A stretch of 64,000 nt of DNA from Siphonodentalium dalli (Eukaryota > Mollusca > Scaphopoda > Gadilida > Siphonodentaliidae), in NCBI GenBank assembly GCA_032622095.1, contig CP136063.1:37606106-37670105 (forward strand). Reading direction: 5' to 3'. Under the pieces are notes generated by a model that saw only the letters and a list, made by a program, of their open reading frames with translations, ran no database searches and had not been told where the DNA came from. Below, in pieces: positions 23,069-33,966 of this stretch. A program made the translations under genes and the position numbers. Position 1 is the stretch's first letter, and the number at the start of each line of letters is the position of its first letter.

Positions 23069-24121
23069 CACCTGATCAGTTCAAGGTAACTTTACCATCT
23101 AATGCGAGAATGGATATATTTCCCGACAACAGCCTTTCGGATTATACTGTGAAATTACCTTATACTTTGGATTTACCACATGATCAATATGAAGTTGGGC
23201 TGAGCAGAGTGATTTTACCATCACAATTAGATAATTTCCATCAACGATTAGATACAGATATGAATATTGCTTTTAACAATAAAGATTCTTGTATATTTAC
23301 TGTATATATTCCTTCAGATGTTACGAAAAAACAACATAAACCCCATTTATATTATGGAAATGTTAAAATTGCCGAAATAATATCTACAAGTAGTTTAACA
23401 GATGTGGCGCCAAGTTATGGGAACAAACCTGCAGGGATTAAGAAGCATTATTCGGTTGTGCATTACAAAATACTTTTTACTACCAAAATCAATAATATAG
23501 AACAAATTCTAGAGAGATTTATGGTGGTTCAAAGCCAATAAATAACACGTTATGGAAATATATGAAATAACACCAAAAACATTTATGATAAATTAACAGT
23601 TACAATGAAACAAAATATAGGAGAAAAAATTGGATAGAAAATTTTGGACAAAATATGGCTTTCTTAAATAGTATAGTAAATGGTAAAATAATTAATATAA
23701 CACAAAAGGAAATAAATAACTTACATTACATATCATTTTCTAAACTATCTAAAAATAGCTCCTTTAAAAGATTTAAACTTGTATTAGGTATTTAGATTAA
23801 TGCTAATTCAAATCTAGGAAATTTACTTAATTTATATACAGATTTCGAAATTGGTATGAGAGATGAAGATGGAAAAGCTAAAGATTCTATTTTTATAAAA
23901 TGGATAAACATCCCGATATAGCGGCATATTATATCTATTCAGATCTTATAGATAATAATATTGTGGGTTATACTTCTGGTAAATTATTATCTACATTGAC
24001 TAAACCCTACATATTTACTAACAACAGTTCATCGTTTATATACGAATTCAAAAATATAGAGTATTTACCTTTTTTTGATAGTAAAACAACAAATGTAAAA
24101 ATTACTGATGATACCGTTTAA
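23056..24121 (+). pseudogene. Polinton penton-like minor capsid protein, broken
   Basis: The N-terminal frame (23056-23541) has the hallmark pattern VTLPSNARMDIFPDNSLSDY, then LDLPHDQYEVGLSRVILPSQ, typical of Polinton minor capsid (penton, single jelly roll). A decayed middle (23542-23890) contains several stops. The C-terminal frame (23900-24121) has YIYSDLIDNNIVGYTSGKLL and ends KITDDTV. About 355 codons overall. Penton proteins form the five-fold vertices of icosahedral capsids, which is why Polintons are thought able to form virions. Confidence 0.85.
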
Positions 24122-24218
24122 ATCTATTAGTAGATCTATTTTAACTTTACATTTTAAGCGTAAATTATTATAATTTGATATGTAATCATATCGTTCACTA
24201 TTTAAACGATGACTGTTA

Positions 24219-24590
24219 GTGGTTCACCATGTATTTTCCGTGGCCCCGAGATATAAGAAGGGTTACGGTATTGGAAACGTTTTGAAAAAAATTGCCAGAG
24301 CAGCCGCACCATTAGCTAAACGAGCAGGAAAAGCTGTTCTATCGAAATGTCTTGAAACTGGTTTAAATATAGCCACAGATTTATTATCAAGCAGCAACTT
24401 GAAATCTTCTATAACTGAAAGGGCTAATCGAGCGGGTCAAGAGTTGATAGTTGACGCAACAGACACAACTTCTAACATAAAAAGTAGATTAGAAACCTCT
24501 GGTAGTAAACAATCTAAACGAACAAAAACGACACATAAAACAACCAGTAAGAAACAGAAGAGGAAAAGAAAGAAAGATATATTCTCATAA
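24219..24590 (+). pseudogene. small basic Polinton protein, start region frameshifted
   Basis: The frame has GYGIGNVLKKIARAAAPLAKRAGKAVL near its start, an amphipathic basic helix, and ends in a run of Lys/Arg (KKQKRKRKKDIFS). Such a protein could bind DNA in the particle or lyse membranes, as small core or minor capsid proteins of related viruses do. No ATG lies in frame at the left. The ATG at 24229 reads MYFPWPRD and then must change frame at about 24245, so a one-base lesion near the start is likely. About 120 codons, between penton and major capsid genes. Confidence 0.65.
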
Positions 24591-24631
24591 ACATGTTTCA
24601 TAGAAATTCTTGATGCATTTCAAAATCGGAA

Positions 24632-25894
24632 TTGGATCTGTTTTCAGTTCCTGATACAAGAGTAGCAATAATGGAAAGTAAATTTCAACAAAAATTATCA
24701 TCTACAACAGGTTATGAACACAGAAATACTATAGAGTACGCATTTGAGGCACCAACTGGTCATTACACAGACCTAACAGAATCTACCGTGATTTTAAAAG
24801 TAAACATATCTAAAAATGATGATTCTGCTTGGGATGGTACTAATAAGGTAATACAATGTGAACAATTTCTCTTTGTTTGAAAGAATAGACTTAATAGTTA
24901 ATGGTGGAGGAATCAGTCAAGGAAGAAATCATCACTACAAAAGCTACATCACAACATTGATATCGCCTTGTGAAGATTAGAGTATACAAATTTATTTGTT
25001 TTTGAAAAAGGGGGAACTTTAGATAATCCCGATAATGACGCTGACAGATCTAGAAATTTGACTAATATAATTTTATATGATGCGACTAAACAAAGTAAAA
25101 CGTTTGAATTGTGTGCTAGGTTACAAACAGATATGGCTATGCAGGATAGGTTATTATTACCAGGTTTACATTTTAGATTGCGATTACATAGAAGAAAACC
25201 TAATTTTTGTTTAATAGGTAAAGGTGGACAATTTAAAATTGGGATTGAATATGCAGAATTGAGATATAGAACTGTGGAATGCGTTGATGAAGTATCTAAT
25301 ACAATTGATAAAACGTTATTATATAATAGAAAAGCTTGTTATCCTATAAAAAAAACCGTTGTAAATACTATTAACATGGGAGCTGGGAACTTATACTTTA
25401 CAGAAGATAACATTTATTTAGGAGACCAACAATTACCAACTAGAGTTATCATAGGTTTTGTTGATAATAGTGCTTATAACGGTTCTATAGACAGTTCACC
25501 GTATAAATTTAAACATTTCGATGGCACAAAATTAGATTTAATTGTTAATGGTAAGAGTGTTACAGGTTTACCTTATGAACAAACTTTCGGTAACCATTTG
25601 TATACTGCTTCGTATCACCAATTTTTAACTAATTTAAACAGAGACTATTCCATAGATAAATTCAGAATAAGTTTTAAAGATTGGGCTAAAGGTCATACGT
25701 TATTCCCATATGACTTAACAGCAGATTTAGATGTTGAAAGCCCAGATTTTCATTTAAAATATAGAGGTTCAACACAGCTCCATGCAAAGTTTTCAACAGC
25801 TTTACCTAATACTATTAACGTTATAATATATGCGGAATATGACAACACTGTAGAAATCGATAACGACAGAGCTGTATATAAAGATTTTGTGTAA
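24632..25894 (+). pseudogene. Polinton major capsid protein, broken
   Basis: The N-terminal frame (24632-24880) begins DLFSVPDTRVAIMESK and contains YTDLTESTVILKVNI, the opening of Polinton double-jelly-roll major capsid proteins. After a frameshift and stop (24880-25057), the long C-terminal frame (25058-25894, 278 codons) covers the second jelly roll, including GGQFKIGIEYAELRYRTV and YHQFLTNLNRDYSIDKFRIS. The codon where a Met is expected is TTG, so the start codon also appears lost. Full length would be about 420 codons, normal for the family. The stop is directly followed by the protease ATG. Confidence 0.9.
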
Positions 25895-26306
25895 ATGTTG
25901 GCAACAACAGATTTAGACTATTTGGCTAAAGGAGACTTTAAATTATGGATGAAGTTGTTAACTGTAACATCTTATGACAAGTTACCTCCATACTTAACTG
26001 TGGATTATGGAATTATAGCAAAACACTAAATCCGCAGATCATGAAGGAGAACATTGGATAGCTATTTATAGACCACATAAAAAATGTATTTATTATATTG
26101 ATCCTATGGAGGATGAATCTTTACCACATTTTGTTGATTATATGACAAAATTTGGTACCATTAAATATTCGGATCATAAAATACAATGTGTATTATCATT
26201 TAATTGTGGATTATTTTGTTTAAATATTTTATATATGGTAGTTAGAAATGTAAAAAAAAAACATTTTATTGTTTTAATAATAGTGGGTGTTTTAACGATT
26301 TGTTAA
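25895..26306 (+). pseudogene. Polinton adenovirus-type cysteine protease, frameshifted
   Basis: The first frame starts MLATTDLDYLAKGD immediately after the capsid stop. After a frameshift near 26028 the sequence continues with the catalytic His in GEHWIAIY (about 26052), an Asp in YYIDPMED and the catalytic Cys in SFNCGLFC (about 26205). These match the C5/Ulp1-like protease that matures Polinton capsid proteins. A second frame change occurs after the Lys run at 26253. About 135 codons, a little short for the family. Confidence 0.85.
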
Positions 26307-26499
26307 TAGAAATATGGGCTTGTAATGTGTTTCCTAAATATTCTTGTCATTTCTTATAACCTGTTTGTTGATATTAATTGATGTGAATATATAGGTATAT
26401 ATATATAAATTGAATAACATTTTTAAAAAATATGTGTTTTTATTTTTTCACCAATTTGATGTAGTATTTTATATTTACTGTAAGGTTAGTATATATATA

Positions 26500-26589
26500 G
26501 TGCACCTTTAAGTGCACCAATATCCCATCAAAAATAACATTAAAGGTGCTTATCAGGTATATTTCATTCAATTTTTAACGTTTTTTTGC
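26500..26589 (-). repeat. Polinton right terminal inverted repeat
   Basis: Complement of 8203-8297. It begins inward at GTGCACCTTTAAG and runs to the 'aacgttttttt' edge. A tandem repeat array starts directly outside. Confidence 0.85.
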
Positions 26590-26595
26590 TAGCCA

Positions 26596-27125
26596 CTTTT
26601 TGTAAAGTGTCCCAGACATTCGGAAACCAACCCACCCACTGAATTCCTGAATTACCTACCATTTGTCCACACATCAGTTAGTATTGAGAGCATATCCATA
26701 CATTTGTGTGTTTCAGGCTTTAAATGGGGTAAGGTGCTCAAAGAAAATTCAACTTTGGTATTTGCCAGCCGTAAAGTGCCCTAGGATTTTGGGAACCAAA
26801 CTACCAATATAAATTGTATATTCCATGACAGCACTACATTTCGTTCACACTGTGAGTTATTAATACAAGCATACATATTCGGCGCATGGTGTGTTCAAGA
26901 GTTTAAATGGGGTAGAGTGTTCTCGAAAAAATAGAAAATTCGCCCTTCATATTTGCCACGCAGCCTCGGTTTGTAAAGTGCCACACTATTTCGGGAACAA
27001 ACCCATCCATAAACATTGTGTATTTCCTTATGTAACTGTCCTTTGTATAGTTACATGATTCTTAATATTGAGATCATATTCTTTCAGTTTGTGGTGTTTT
27101 CAAGACTTCTAATAGGGTAGGGGAA
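26596..27125 (+). repeat. three-unit ~175-bp tandem repeat next to the Polinton
   Basis: Units begin near 26600, 26770 and 26960. They share 'gtaaagtgcc', 'gggaacaaaccca.cca', 'attgagagcatat' and 'tttaaatggggta'. The units are divergent. The array abuts the right Polinton end, so the element may have landed in satellite-like DNA. Confidence 0.65.
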
Positions 27126-27658
27126 ACATATTTGAACTAATGCTTCCACCTTGATCAGACTTGTTTATGAGATATAAAATACAATATCCATTGTTTTCAT
27201 ATTTTGGTCGAGTTAGAGGGACCCAACCAATCACTATGGAAGCAACAATGATTTTGTTCTGTACATGTTAGTCTATATTCTGTGCCATTTGGAACAAATA
27301 CTTGAGTTCCTCAAAGTCGCTATCTATTAATATAAAATTACATGTTATAAATAAAATGTGTTGTTGTTGTAACTGGGGGTTTGGAAGCCTGATGACATAT
27401 ATAACCACGCTCGCGGTGTCTACTGATCAGGTTTTCATCACACGAATCATGATTAGATGCACATTAGAATCATTTAGAAACAAAAACCCCAAAAATAACC
27501 ATTATTGATACCGCATTCGGGGTAAGACTACAGCTTTAAAATCGATCCATTAGAACTACCACTACATCTTTTACATGAACCTATTCCCCCATTGGACAAG
27601 TGGTTATTATATTTTCAAGCATAGAGTACACCGGTGGCGTTAATAATAACAACAAGAG
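27126..27658. other. gene-free stretch
   Basis: Open frames are short and I see no recognisable protein or defined repeat. Confidence 0.4.
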
Positions 27659-27994
27659 AAGATGCATGCATCAGATCGCCCATGAATTATCTTACAAAAT
27701 ACAATAGTCACATACATTGGGGAAATGTTATACAGTTAATATTAGAAATTCATATATACGCATCTATCAGAAAGAGATAGCTGGTGTACTCACGACCAAG
27801 CGCACCATGCTTACATGGCCAAATTACCCATATATATGAAGTTTGATCGTGCGTGTACGATTTGTATAGCTAACATGTATAGTACAGACAGAATACTATA
27901 GTAGAATGCGTTATTTAAAACATCAAACAATGAATCAGATTTAAAAAGTAATTCGTTGTAAAATAATTCATGGACGATCTGATGCATGCATCTT
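27659..27994. mobile_element. MITE-like element, 39-bp TIRs
   Basis: The sequence starting AAGATGCATGCATCAGATCG at 27659-27697 is matched by its complement at 27956-27994 with two mismatches. The total is 336 bp with no coding capacity, a typical MITE layout. I could not define a target duplication. Confidence 0.7.
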
Positions 27995-28803
27995 TATTTT
28001 CTTTTTCCTAATTGTTCTCGGTATACAGTTGTGCCATTGACACAGGCCAATATATATTGGGCTGGTTTGATCTGGTTCGAAGCTGGTTTTCTACGATTGC
28101 ATATAATAACAAAGAAAAGCAATGGTAATTTCGGGCTAAAATTTACTCATATTGGTAAACCAAGCGGCACATCCGATATTGTTGACACAGTGGAATCCAA
28201 ATTTCGAAAGTTATATACTCTCCCTTCGAGCGAAATGATACTGTGTTAACAGTTTTGCAGATGTGTGAAATTAACGCATATTTCTGGAAACTATACAATT
28301 AAGCTACACGTGAGTACCGAATGTATGTTAATTATTCTTATTTAATATAATAAACACGACATTTCCCAGTTTTTCAGTGTTCGTTGACAATCAAAACAAA
28401 AAGAGAATTTGTCTAATAAAACAATTGATTTAACGTTTCAGCAGTCACCAAATCACAATTGACTACGACCAAAACATGCAATAATACACGTAAAAAAGAC
28501 TTATTATGTGCATACAATGTTATACTTCCAAATTACTAACGTATGCACGTTTATTAAAACCCCAAAACAACACACGAGGTTCTGCAAAAGTCGTCTGAAA
28601 TGAGATGTCGTCGATTAACGGACGTTCGCGATATTTTGCGAGTCGTTACCGAGAAAACAAAGTGTGGCACGCATACGCAAGCTTAACGTAACTGGTTGAA
28701 TGTAGATCTGTTTACACAATGGGTGGAAGGTATTTAAAGATGGATCATCTCTTTAAATAACAAATTTGAAATAGTTGCGTGGGTATAAAATAATAAATGA
28801 ACT

Positions 28804-29192
28804 GAAGACCCCTGTCCGGAAAGGGTTCTATCAATTAATATTGATTTTATGTCCAATATTTTATTATGCAATGAGATGATTTATTGGGACACTATTTTTT
28901 ATAACAAACCATTTGGCCATGATTTGGGTGACACCATATATCGATAGAGAGCATTAGGATGTTCATAAAGCTACGGTCCGAACGTCAATTGTTTTACTCC
29001 ATAGTTATGAGCGATAATGAGTCTAATTAACGTTTATTTGTGACCAAAAATACGCAATATAATTTCTGGTATCTGTTAACAGTAACCACTATTGTTCGTT
29101 AGCCAATCGACCAGACCTTTTTAGATCATAACATATTCTAAATAAAATTAATATTAATCGATAGAAGCATTTCCGGACAGGAGTCTTCGATT
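28804..29192. repeat. inverted repeat pair (~50-bp arms, ~290-bp spacer)
   Basis: 'gaagacccctgtccggaaa...ttctatcaattaatattgatttt' (28804-28852) is complementary to 29143-29192 with about seven mismatches. It could be a MITE or a transcribed hairpin. No gene is seen from 27995 to 29506 otherwise. A short 'tttgccaaat' tandem (four copies) lies at 29340-29400. Confidence 0.55.
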
Positions 29193-29506
29193 CAAATCTA
29201 ATACTTTCTACCTCGGTAACTATATAAAGAGGCCTGACAAACATCAGCATATTGACTTTGAATAGTCTAAGGTCCATCAGATATCTGGTCACATAGCAGT
29301 ATGTTACAGTAAGTAACTTCAGGGTTGGCGAAAAGTTTCTCTTGCCAAATTTTTTCCAAATGAAATTATTTTTGCCAAATTAAACAAATATTTGCCAAAT
29401 GTAATTTCGCAAATAATTGGGGAAATTGTCGTGATTTTATCTTTGTTACAAACTAACCTCATACGCATGGGCTACTAGAAAAGCAAGTTTGTATTATTAA
29501 TAAATA

Positions 29507-31207
29507 TCAAAGTAGCAATACACATCTAAGCGACACCTGCCTAGAAACTACGTTTAATGTTGCTACACAGTCATCAAACATACATATTATTGGTTTCCCA
29601 TTATGTTGTCTGTAGTTCGGCACACGTAGCAAATAACCCACGTTCGATGATGTTTTATGACTAGATAGCTCACATCCCATAATTAAAAACTCACTTGGCA
29701 AATGTGTTGCCAATTGAAAATTGGCAATTTTCCAAGCGGCAGCGCAAACCCTGCAGTAGAACGAATAATAAACTATGATAAACTTACGAGCTGGAACAAT
29801 TCGCAGGGACCAGAGTCGACAACACAAAGCTGACATAACTGAACTTGACCTAATATGGTAAACCCATTTGGTTGAATTTGAATGAATACAGCAGATACCA
29901 TGATGATGGTATTCTAATACACGATGCCAGCATTTGCCATCGAAAGTGATGCCAGATGGACGGAACACGGCACTTTTGTCAGTCATGCATATTGTATTCC
30001 CTGTGTGATGGAAGATGTTATGGTTTGCTCCCTGATACTGAGTTACTGCAGCGAGAGCGAACATCTCCAGAACTCTGTTTGCCAGCTGCTCATTGCCCCA
30101 AAATCCACCAGTACCATAATATTGAATCATATAAAATAACGAGAGTTTCATATAGTACGATGGAAGGACGGGCTTTGAGCACTTACAACCATCCTTACTA
30201 TTTGGAAGTAAGTAATGGGATAGGCATTTCATGAGCTGGTAAGCTCTGCCGACGTTTGTTCCCGATAAACTAGCTAACAGTCTGGATTCCGCAAACGTTG
30301 ATGTCATCAGAAACATATCTCCATGTTGATTGGCGATATAAAATGCGAATGGTGGCTGTTCTGCCAGGTGTTGGACAAAAGATTTTTCGCTCAATCGACG
30401 ACTTTCATCTCTCATCCCCACGGATATATCCAGTTTTATGTCCAATGGCACACATTTCTTGTTTCCATGGTTCATATCAGTTATTTCGAATGATACAGCG
30501 GTTGCTTTGTGCTCACTACAGTGCTTGGTGTGCCTAATCCGGTTGTCCGTCGTGGAATTGTGTATCAGTGAATCGACTATCACTGCTCGGAGTATTACAC
30601 CTAATGTATCTGATACATGCCTAGTATTCTTCATCCCAGCCGACTTGGCATCAGACATTTGTTTCACAGCATCTTGTTTGACCACTTCTTCACTAATTCG
30701 AATATTATACCTGGTGGGTGAGATTGGGAAAGCATCCGTATGCTGATCGGTCAACCATGGCAGAAAAATAACGAAGTCTGCTTCATCCATGGCTACAACC
30801 TTCATTTTCTCTGCCGTAGATCCCAAAAGCACTGCTCTGGCATTACAAAATATCACAGGAAAATCACTCGACAAACATTCCAGAGTCTTTTGCATCAAGT
30901 CGGATATTACACCCATAACAACATGACTTTCCGGGCGTGATACGACATCGCAGTCTGACTGAAACGACCCAAACATTTCATGCAGCAAACTCCCAGTGTC
31001 TGGCTCTAATAAATTCACTTTTCCTGCTATTTCCTTGATCATTTCTGGAGCGACAATGTCGTTTTTTTCCATAATTCCCAGCACATGTCTGAGTAGAGGT
31101 TCCTTTGGAGCGGCAACGTGGTCCATCATGTCATGTTGAGGACTGATAGTTAAGGGACTAGATCTCCAGGACAGCTCACCTGGAATACATAACATACATA
31201 GAAACAT
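29507..31207 (-). CDS. cGAS-like receptor / Mab-21 domain protein
   Basis: A 566-codon uninterrupted frame. The nucleotidyltransferase core shows the GS motif (LLGSTAEKMKV, residues 128-137) and the E-x-D pair (DEADFVIFLP, Glu142 and Asp144). A third acidic position lies in VPLDIKLDISVG (Asp256 or Asp260). The Mab-21 helical half follows (ESRLLASLSGTNVGRAYQLMKCLSHYL, about 307-333, then SSYYMKLSLF-like at 350). Such cGLR enzymes sense nucleic acids and make cyclic dinucleotides for STING; molluscs have many. The minus strand has an acceptor-like TATTCCAG at the codons near residue 9, so the true exon may begin there. The tail after about 430 looks less conserved and may be intron or 3' UTR. 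Seemingly intact. Confidence 0.75.
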   Translation of the reverse strand: MFLCMLCIPGELSWRSSPLTISPQHDMMDHVAAPKEPLLRHVLGIMEKNDIVAPEMIKEIAGKVNLLEPDTGSLLHEMFGSFQSDCDVVSRPESHVVMGVISDLMQKTLECLSSDFPVIFCNARAVLLGSTAEKMKVVAMDEADFVIFLPWLTDQHTDAFPISPTRYNIRISEEVVKQDAVKQMSDAKSAGMKNTRHVSDTLGVILRAVIVDSLIHNSTTDNRIRHTKHCSEHKATAVSFEITDMNHGNKKCVPLDIKLDISVGMRDESRRLSEKSFVQHLAEQPPFAFYIANQHGDMFLMTSTFAESRLLASLSGTNVGRAYQLMKCLSHYLLPNSKDGCKCSKPVLPSYYMKLSLFYMIQYYGTGGFWGNEQLANRVLEMFALAAVTQYQGANHNIFHHTGNTICMTDKSAVFRPSGITFDGKCWHRVLEYHHHGICCIHSNSTKWVYHIRSSSVMSALCCRLWSLRIVPARKFIIVYYSFYCRVCAAAWKIANFQLATHLPSEFLIMGCELSSHKTSSNVGYLLRVPNYRQHNGKPIICMFDDCVATLNVVSRQVSLRCVLLL

Positions 31208-31531
31208 TCTTCTAAAAACAATTCTAGTTTAAAACCGCTGGACTGCTTGTTGCCAGGTGGATAAATCCCTTTTTCGAAGATTCCTATTCATTTGTAGGAA
31301 ATGTCAAACACCGAAGTGTAATTGTTCATATTTCAAAACAGTCCATATCAAAGGTACACACATGCTGGTTATCTTCTGTGACATGATAAATAGCAGATCA
31401 AGTGTATATAAATTTCTTCAAATCTGATTGGTCAACACTGATCTACCGGAGTCACACTGGTAACCATCTGATCCAATGTAGATATCAACTGATAATTAGA
31501 AATCGGACAGAGAAACTTTTACTATATATAT

Positions 31532-31675
31532 ATATATTGATTGAAGAAATTAAACATGGTCCGAGAATCCATTCGAGAACCAAACTGAGAATGTGTTCTT
31601 AAGCTTAAGAACACATTCTCAGTTTGGTTCTCGGATGGATTCTCAGACCATGTTTAATTTCTTCAATCAATATAT
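31532..31675. repeat. 144-bp near-perfect palindrome without a loop
   Basis: Two 72-base arms meet at CTTAAG|CTTAAG-type symmetry (axis 31603/31604), with two mismatches. The outer part is 'atatattgattgaagaaat' and its complement. Transcription would give a long hairpin. It could be a hairpin MITE, a small-RNA source or an assembly fold-back. No gene is visible in 31208-31531. Confidence 0.85.
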
Positions 31676-31681
31676 CTAACT

Positions 31682-31745
31682 GAACGCATGTTCTCTTTCT
31701 TTTTATTCATATATATGTTCTCTTTCTTTTTATTCATATATATAT
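31682..31745 (+). repeat. short tandem duplication
   Basis: The ~32-base unit 'gttctctttctttttattc' plus 'atatat' occurs twice next to the palindrome. Confidence 0.7.
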
Positions 31746-31749
31746 ATAC

Positions 31750-32461
31750 ACAAATAAAATTGGGGTCAGCGGGCCAGCACACAAATAATTCATAGGAGAA
31801 CATGCAGAAAATTATACACACATGTAGCACAAAGACAGAGACATCAAAATGAAACAAGCAACAACATGGCTGACATATCACGGCTTATATAGCTCTTAAT
31901 CATATTAATATATTTACCATAATTGGTCAGGTAAGTAACTCCCGTATGCAATGTTTTAGTTTATTGTGGCTTCTTGCAATGAAATGGCAATGACACTGCA
32001 GCTGAACTTGGAGGGGGTGATTTCATGTGCTACAATCAATAGAGTGAATAGGAATGTGGGAAGTTGAAATGTCTAAGTAATACTAGATATCAACATGAAG
32101 ATACATAAATAGTAAAATCCGAAATGGCCGCTGGCAGCCACGTTTTAACATAATACAGAAACATGCTATGGTCCCATCTAGTGATCACCTCGAAGTTCCA
32201 CATGAAATTGTTGTTGGGTGAGGGATGTGGTATGTATGATGTTACAAATGATTTACAAATTTTCTCTTGTGCAATTTCTCTGATAAATGAAGGTTCTGAA
32301 AGGTGTTGCTTATTATATCCAAGGCCGGATTTATCAGAATGCTATGATCTATTAGTATTCAATACTGTTTGTATACCAATCAAACACAAATATCATGGCA
32401 GTACAGATATAGCGATCATATACTTTATGCATACACTAAGGTCCATGTGGGTTTCAATGGT
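31750..32461. other. gene-free stretch
   Basis: Open frames here (for example 32163-32477) show no motif and continue into repeat sequence. I see nothing else. Confidence 0.5.
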
Positions 32462-33592
32462 GGTTACACTGGTGTAAATAGGGTTTGGAATGACATCTAC
32501 CCTGCTGGAGAAAATAAATTTCCACTTAACCGCGGTGCGGTTAGCGTTGTCACCGCGGCCGAAATGTACCTACACCGCAGCTCCACCCGCAAACTACGGT
32601 TGGGCTGCAGTGTAGTTGCCGCGGTGTACATTCATTAAACTGAAAAAGACCAGAAACCTGACCACGGTGTACATGGCGTTCGGCCGTTTGTGGTTATCGT
32701 TCGCCCGTGGTGTACTTGCTATTCGGCCACAGTGTGTTTGCCGTTCGGCAATGGTGTACTTACTGTTCGGCCACGGTGCTCAACTGCAGTTACAAACCCT
32801 GACACCGAGGCCGAACGGCAAATGGTGTCAATGGACACTTGTTTTGTTCAACGGGGTTTGCTGGTGCGGGAGGAATATATTGGAGAGAATAAAATAGAAA
32901 CTGGGCCCTGATTGGTCAATAGCCTTGTGTGCTTTTTGCATAAAACAAAATCATCACACCTCTTCCCTATGATTTCCCATAGGTAAAATAGCCATTGGCT
33001 CAGGAATTAACCCTTTGTGGTAAAGTTTGAATGTTTTGGTGTGGACTAAAATATGACAGTATTGTTTTATGCGGTTCTGACGCTAGTTACGAAAACACAA
33101 GATTTAAAGGCGAATTCCCTGCTCGACGGAAATGATTTTTTTGCGTAAAAAGATTCCCCAAATGTAAATTTTTAGATTTAAAGAAAATTTTGGACCCAAA
33201 ATTTATATTGCCAACAGTATTCGCTAAAATGATCTCACTGAGGCCTATGGAAAACATTTACACCAGTGTAACCTAAAGGCAAGAAATGAGCTTTTTGGCA
33301 TGTTTGATTCCTGGGAGTCACTTTAAAGTATTTTAATGCACTTTTCATAGCCTGGTAATTCAGTGCAATGAATGTCTCATGCATGGTGGCTATTCTTGCT
33401 GCTGATGTCTTCTTTCACTTACATGAGCCAAAAAAATAGTTTGATTTAAAAAAAAATTCAAGGTTCAACAGTCACATGATACTGCAAATGACAGTTAACA
33501 TAATCATGTCAATGACACACATATCAATTGTTATAAGAAGTTAATCTAACAAATATTTTGGGTTTTATAACCAGTCATATACATAGATGGAC

Positions 33593-33630
<38 letters not shown>

Positions 33631-33966
33631 TATATATCACAAAAGTGTGTCATTTGAAGGTTAATAGCACTAACACTTGGATACATTCAAGAAAATGCTT
33701 CAGCAGTAGTGAAGTTTGAATTTTTTGGTGTGGTCTAAAATATGATAGTATTTGTTTATGCGGCTCTGACACTAGTTACGAAAACACAAGATTTAATGGA
33801 GAATTCCCTGATGTGTTTGCATAAAAAGTTTCCCCAATGTCAATTTTTCAGATTTAAAGAACATTTTTTACCCAAAATTTATATGGACCCAAAATTTATA
33901 TTGCCAACAGTATATGTGAAAACGTTAGCACTGAGGCCTATGGAAGACATTTACACCAGTGTAACC
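32462..33966 (-). mobile_element. second composite element, inverted, with insertion and deletion
   Basis: This is the reverse-complement counterpart of 11206-12993. Unit B corresponds to 32462-33273 and the middle part to 33274-33706. A truncated unit A (33707-33966) ends in CACCAGTGTAACC. Relative to the first locus it lacks about 630 bp (11464-12097). It carries an extra GC-rich insertion of about 360 bp at 32500-32865. A TA microsatellite (33596-33635) lies in the middle. Confidence 0.7.
32500..32865. repeat. GC-rich minisatellite-like insertion in unit B
   Basis: Degenerate units around 'ttcggccacggtgtacttgc' occur at least five times, with inverted 'accgcggtg' stretches on the left. 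Base composition stands out sharply from the AT-rich surroundings. It interrupts the TIR unit 'gacatct....gcgggagg', which is continuous at 12993-12930 in reverse. Confidence 0.65.

Larger units (their letters stand above)
8203..26590 (+). mobile_element. degenerate Polinton/Maverick DNA transposon (~18.4 kb)
   Basis: Inverted repeats of about 95 bp at 8203-8297 and 26500-26589 bracket a full Polinton-type gene set. The right block on the plus strand holds DNA polymerase B, DDE integrase with chromodomain, a small membrane protein, penton-like minor capsid, a small basic protein, major capsid and a cysteine protease. The left block holds accessory genes, mostly on the minus strand. Polintons are virus-like self-synthesising elements of 15-20 kb, so the length fits. 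Nearly every gene carries frameshifts or stops, so this copy is dead. The FtsK/HerA packaging ATPase was not found. Two other elements are inserted in its left half. Confidence 0.9.

Noticed and set aside
29924-30940. Plus-strand ORFs at 29.9-30.9 kb
   Set aside because: Shadows of the cGLR gene on the opposite strand.
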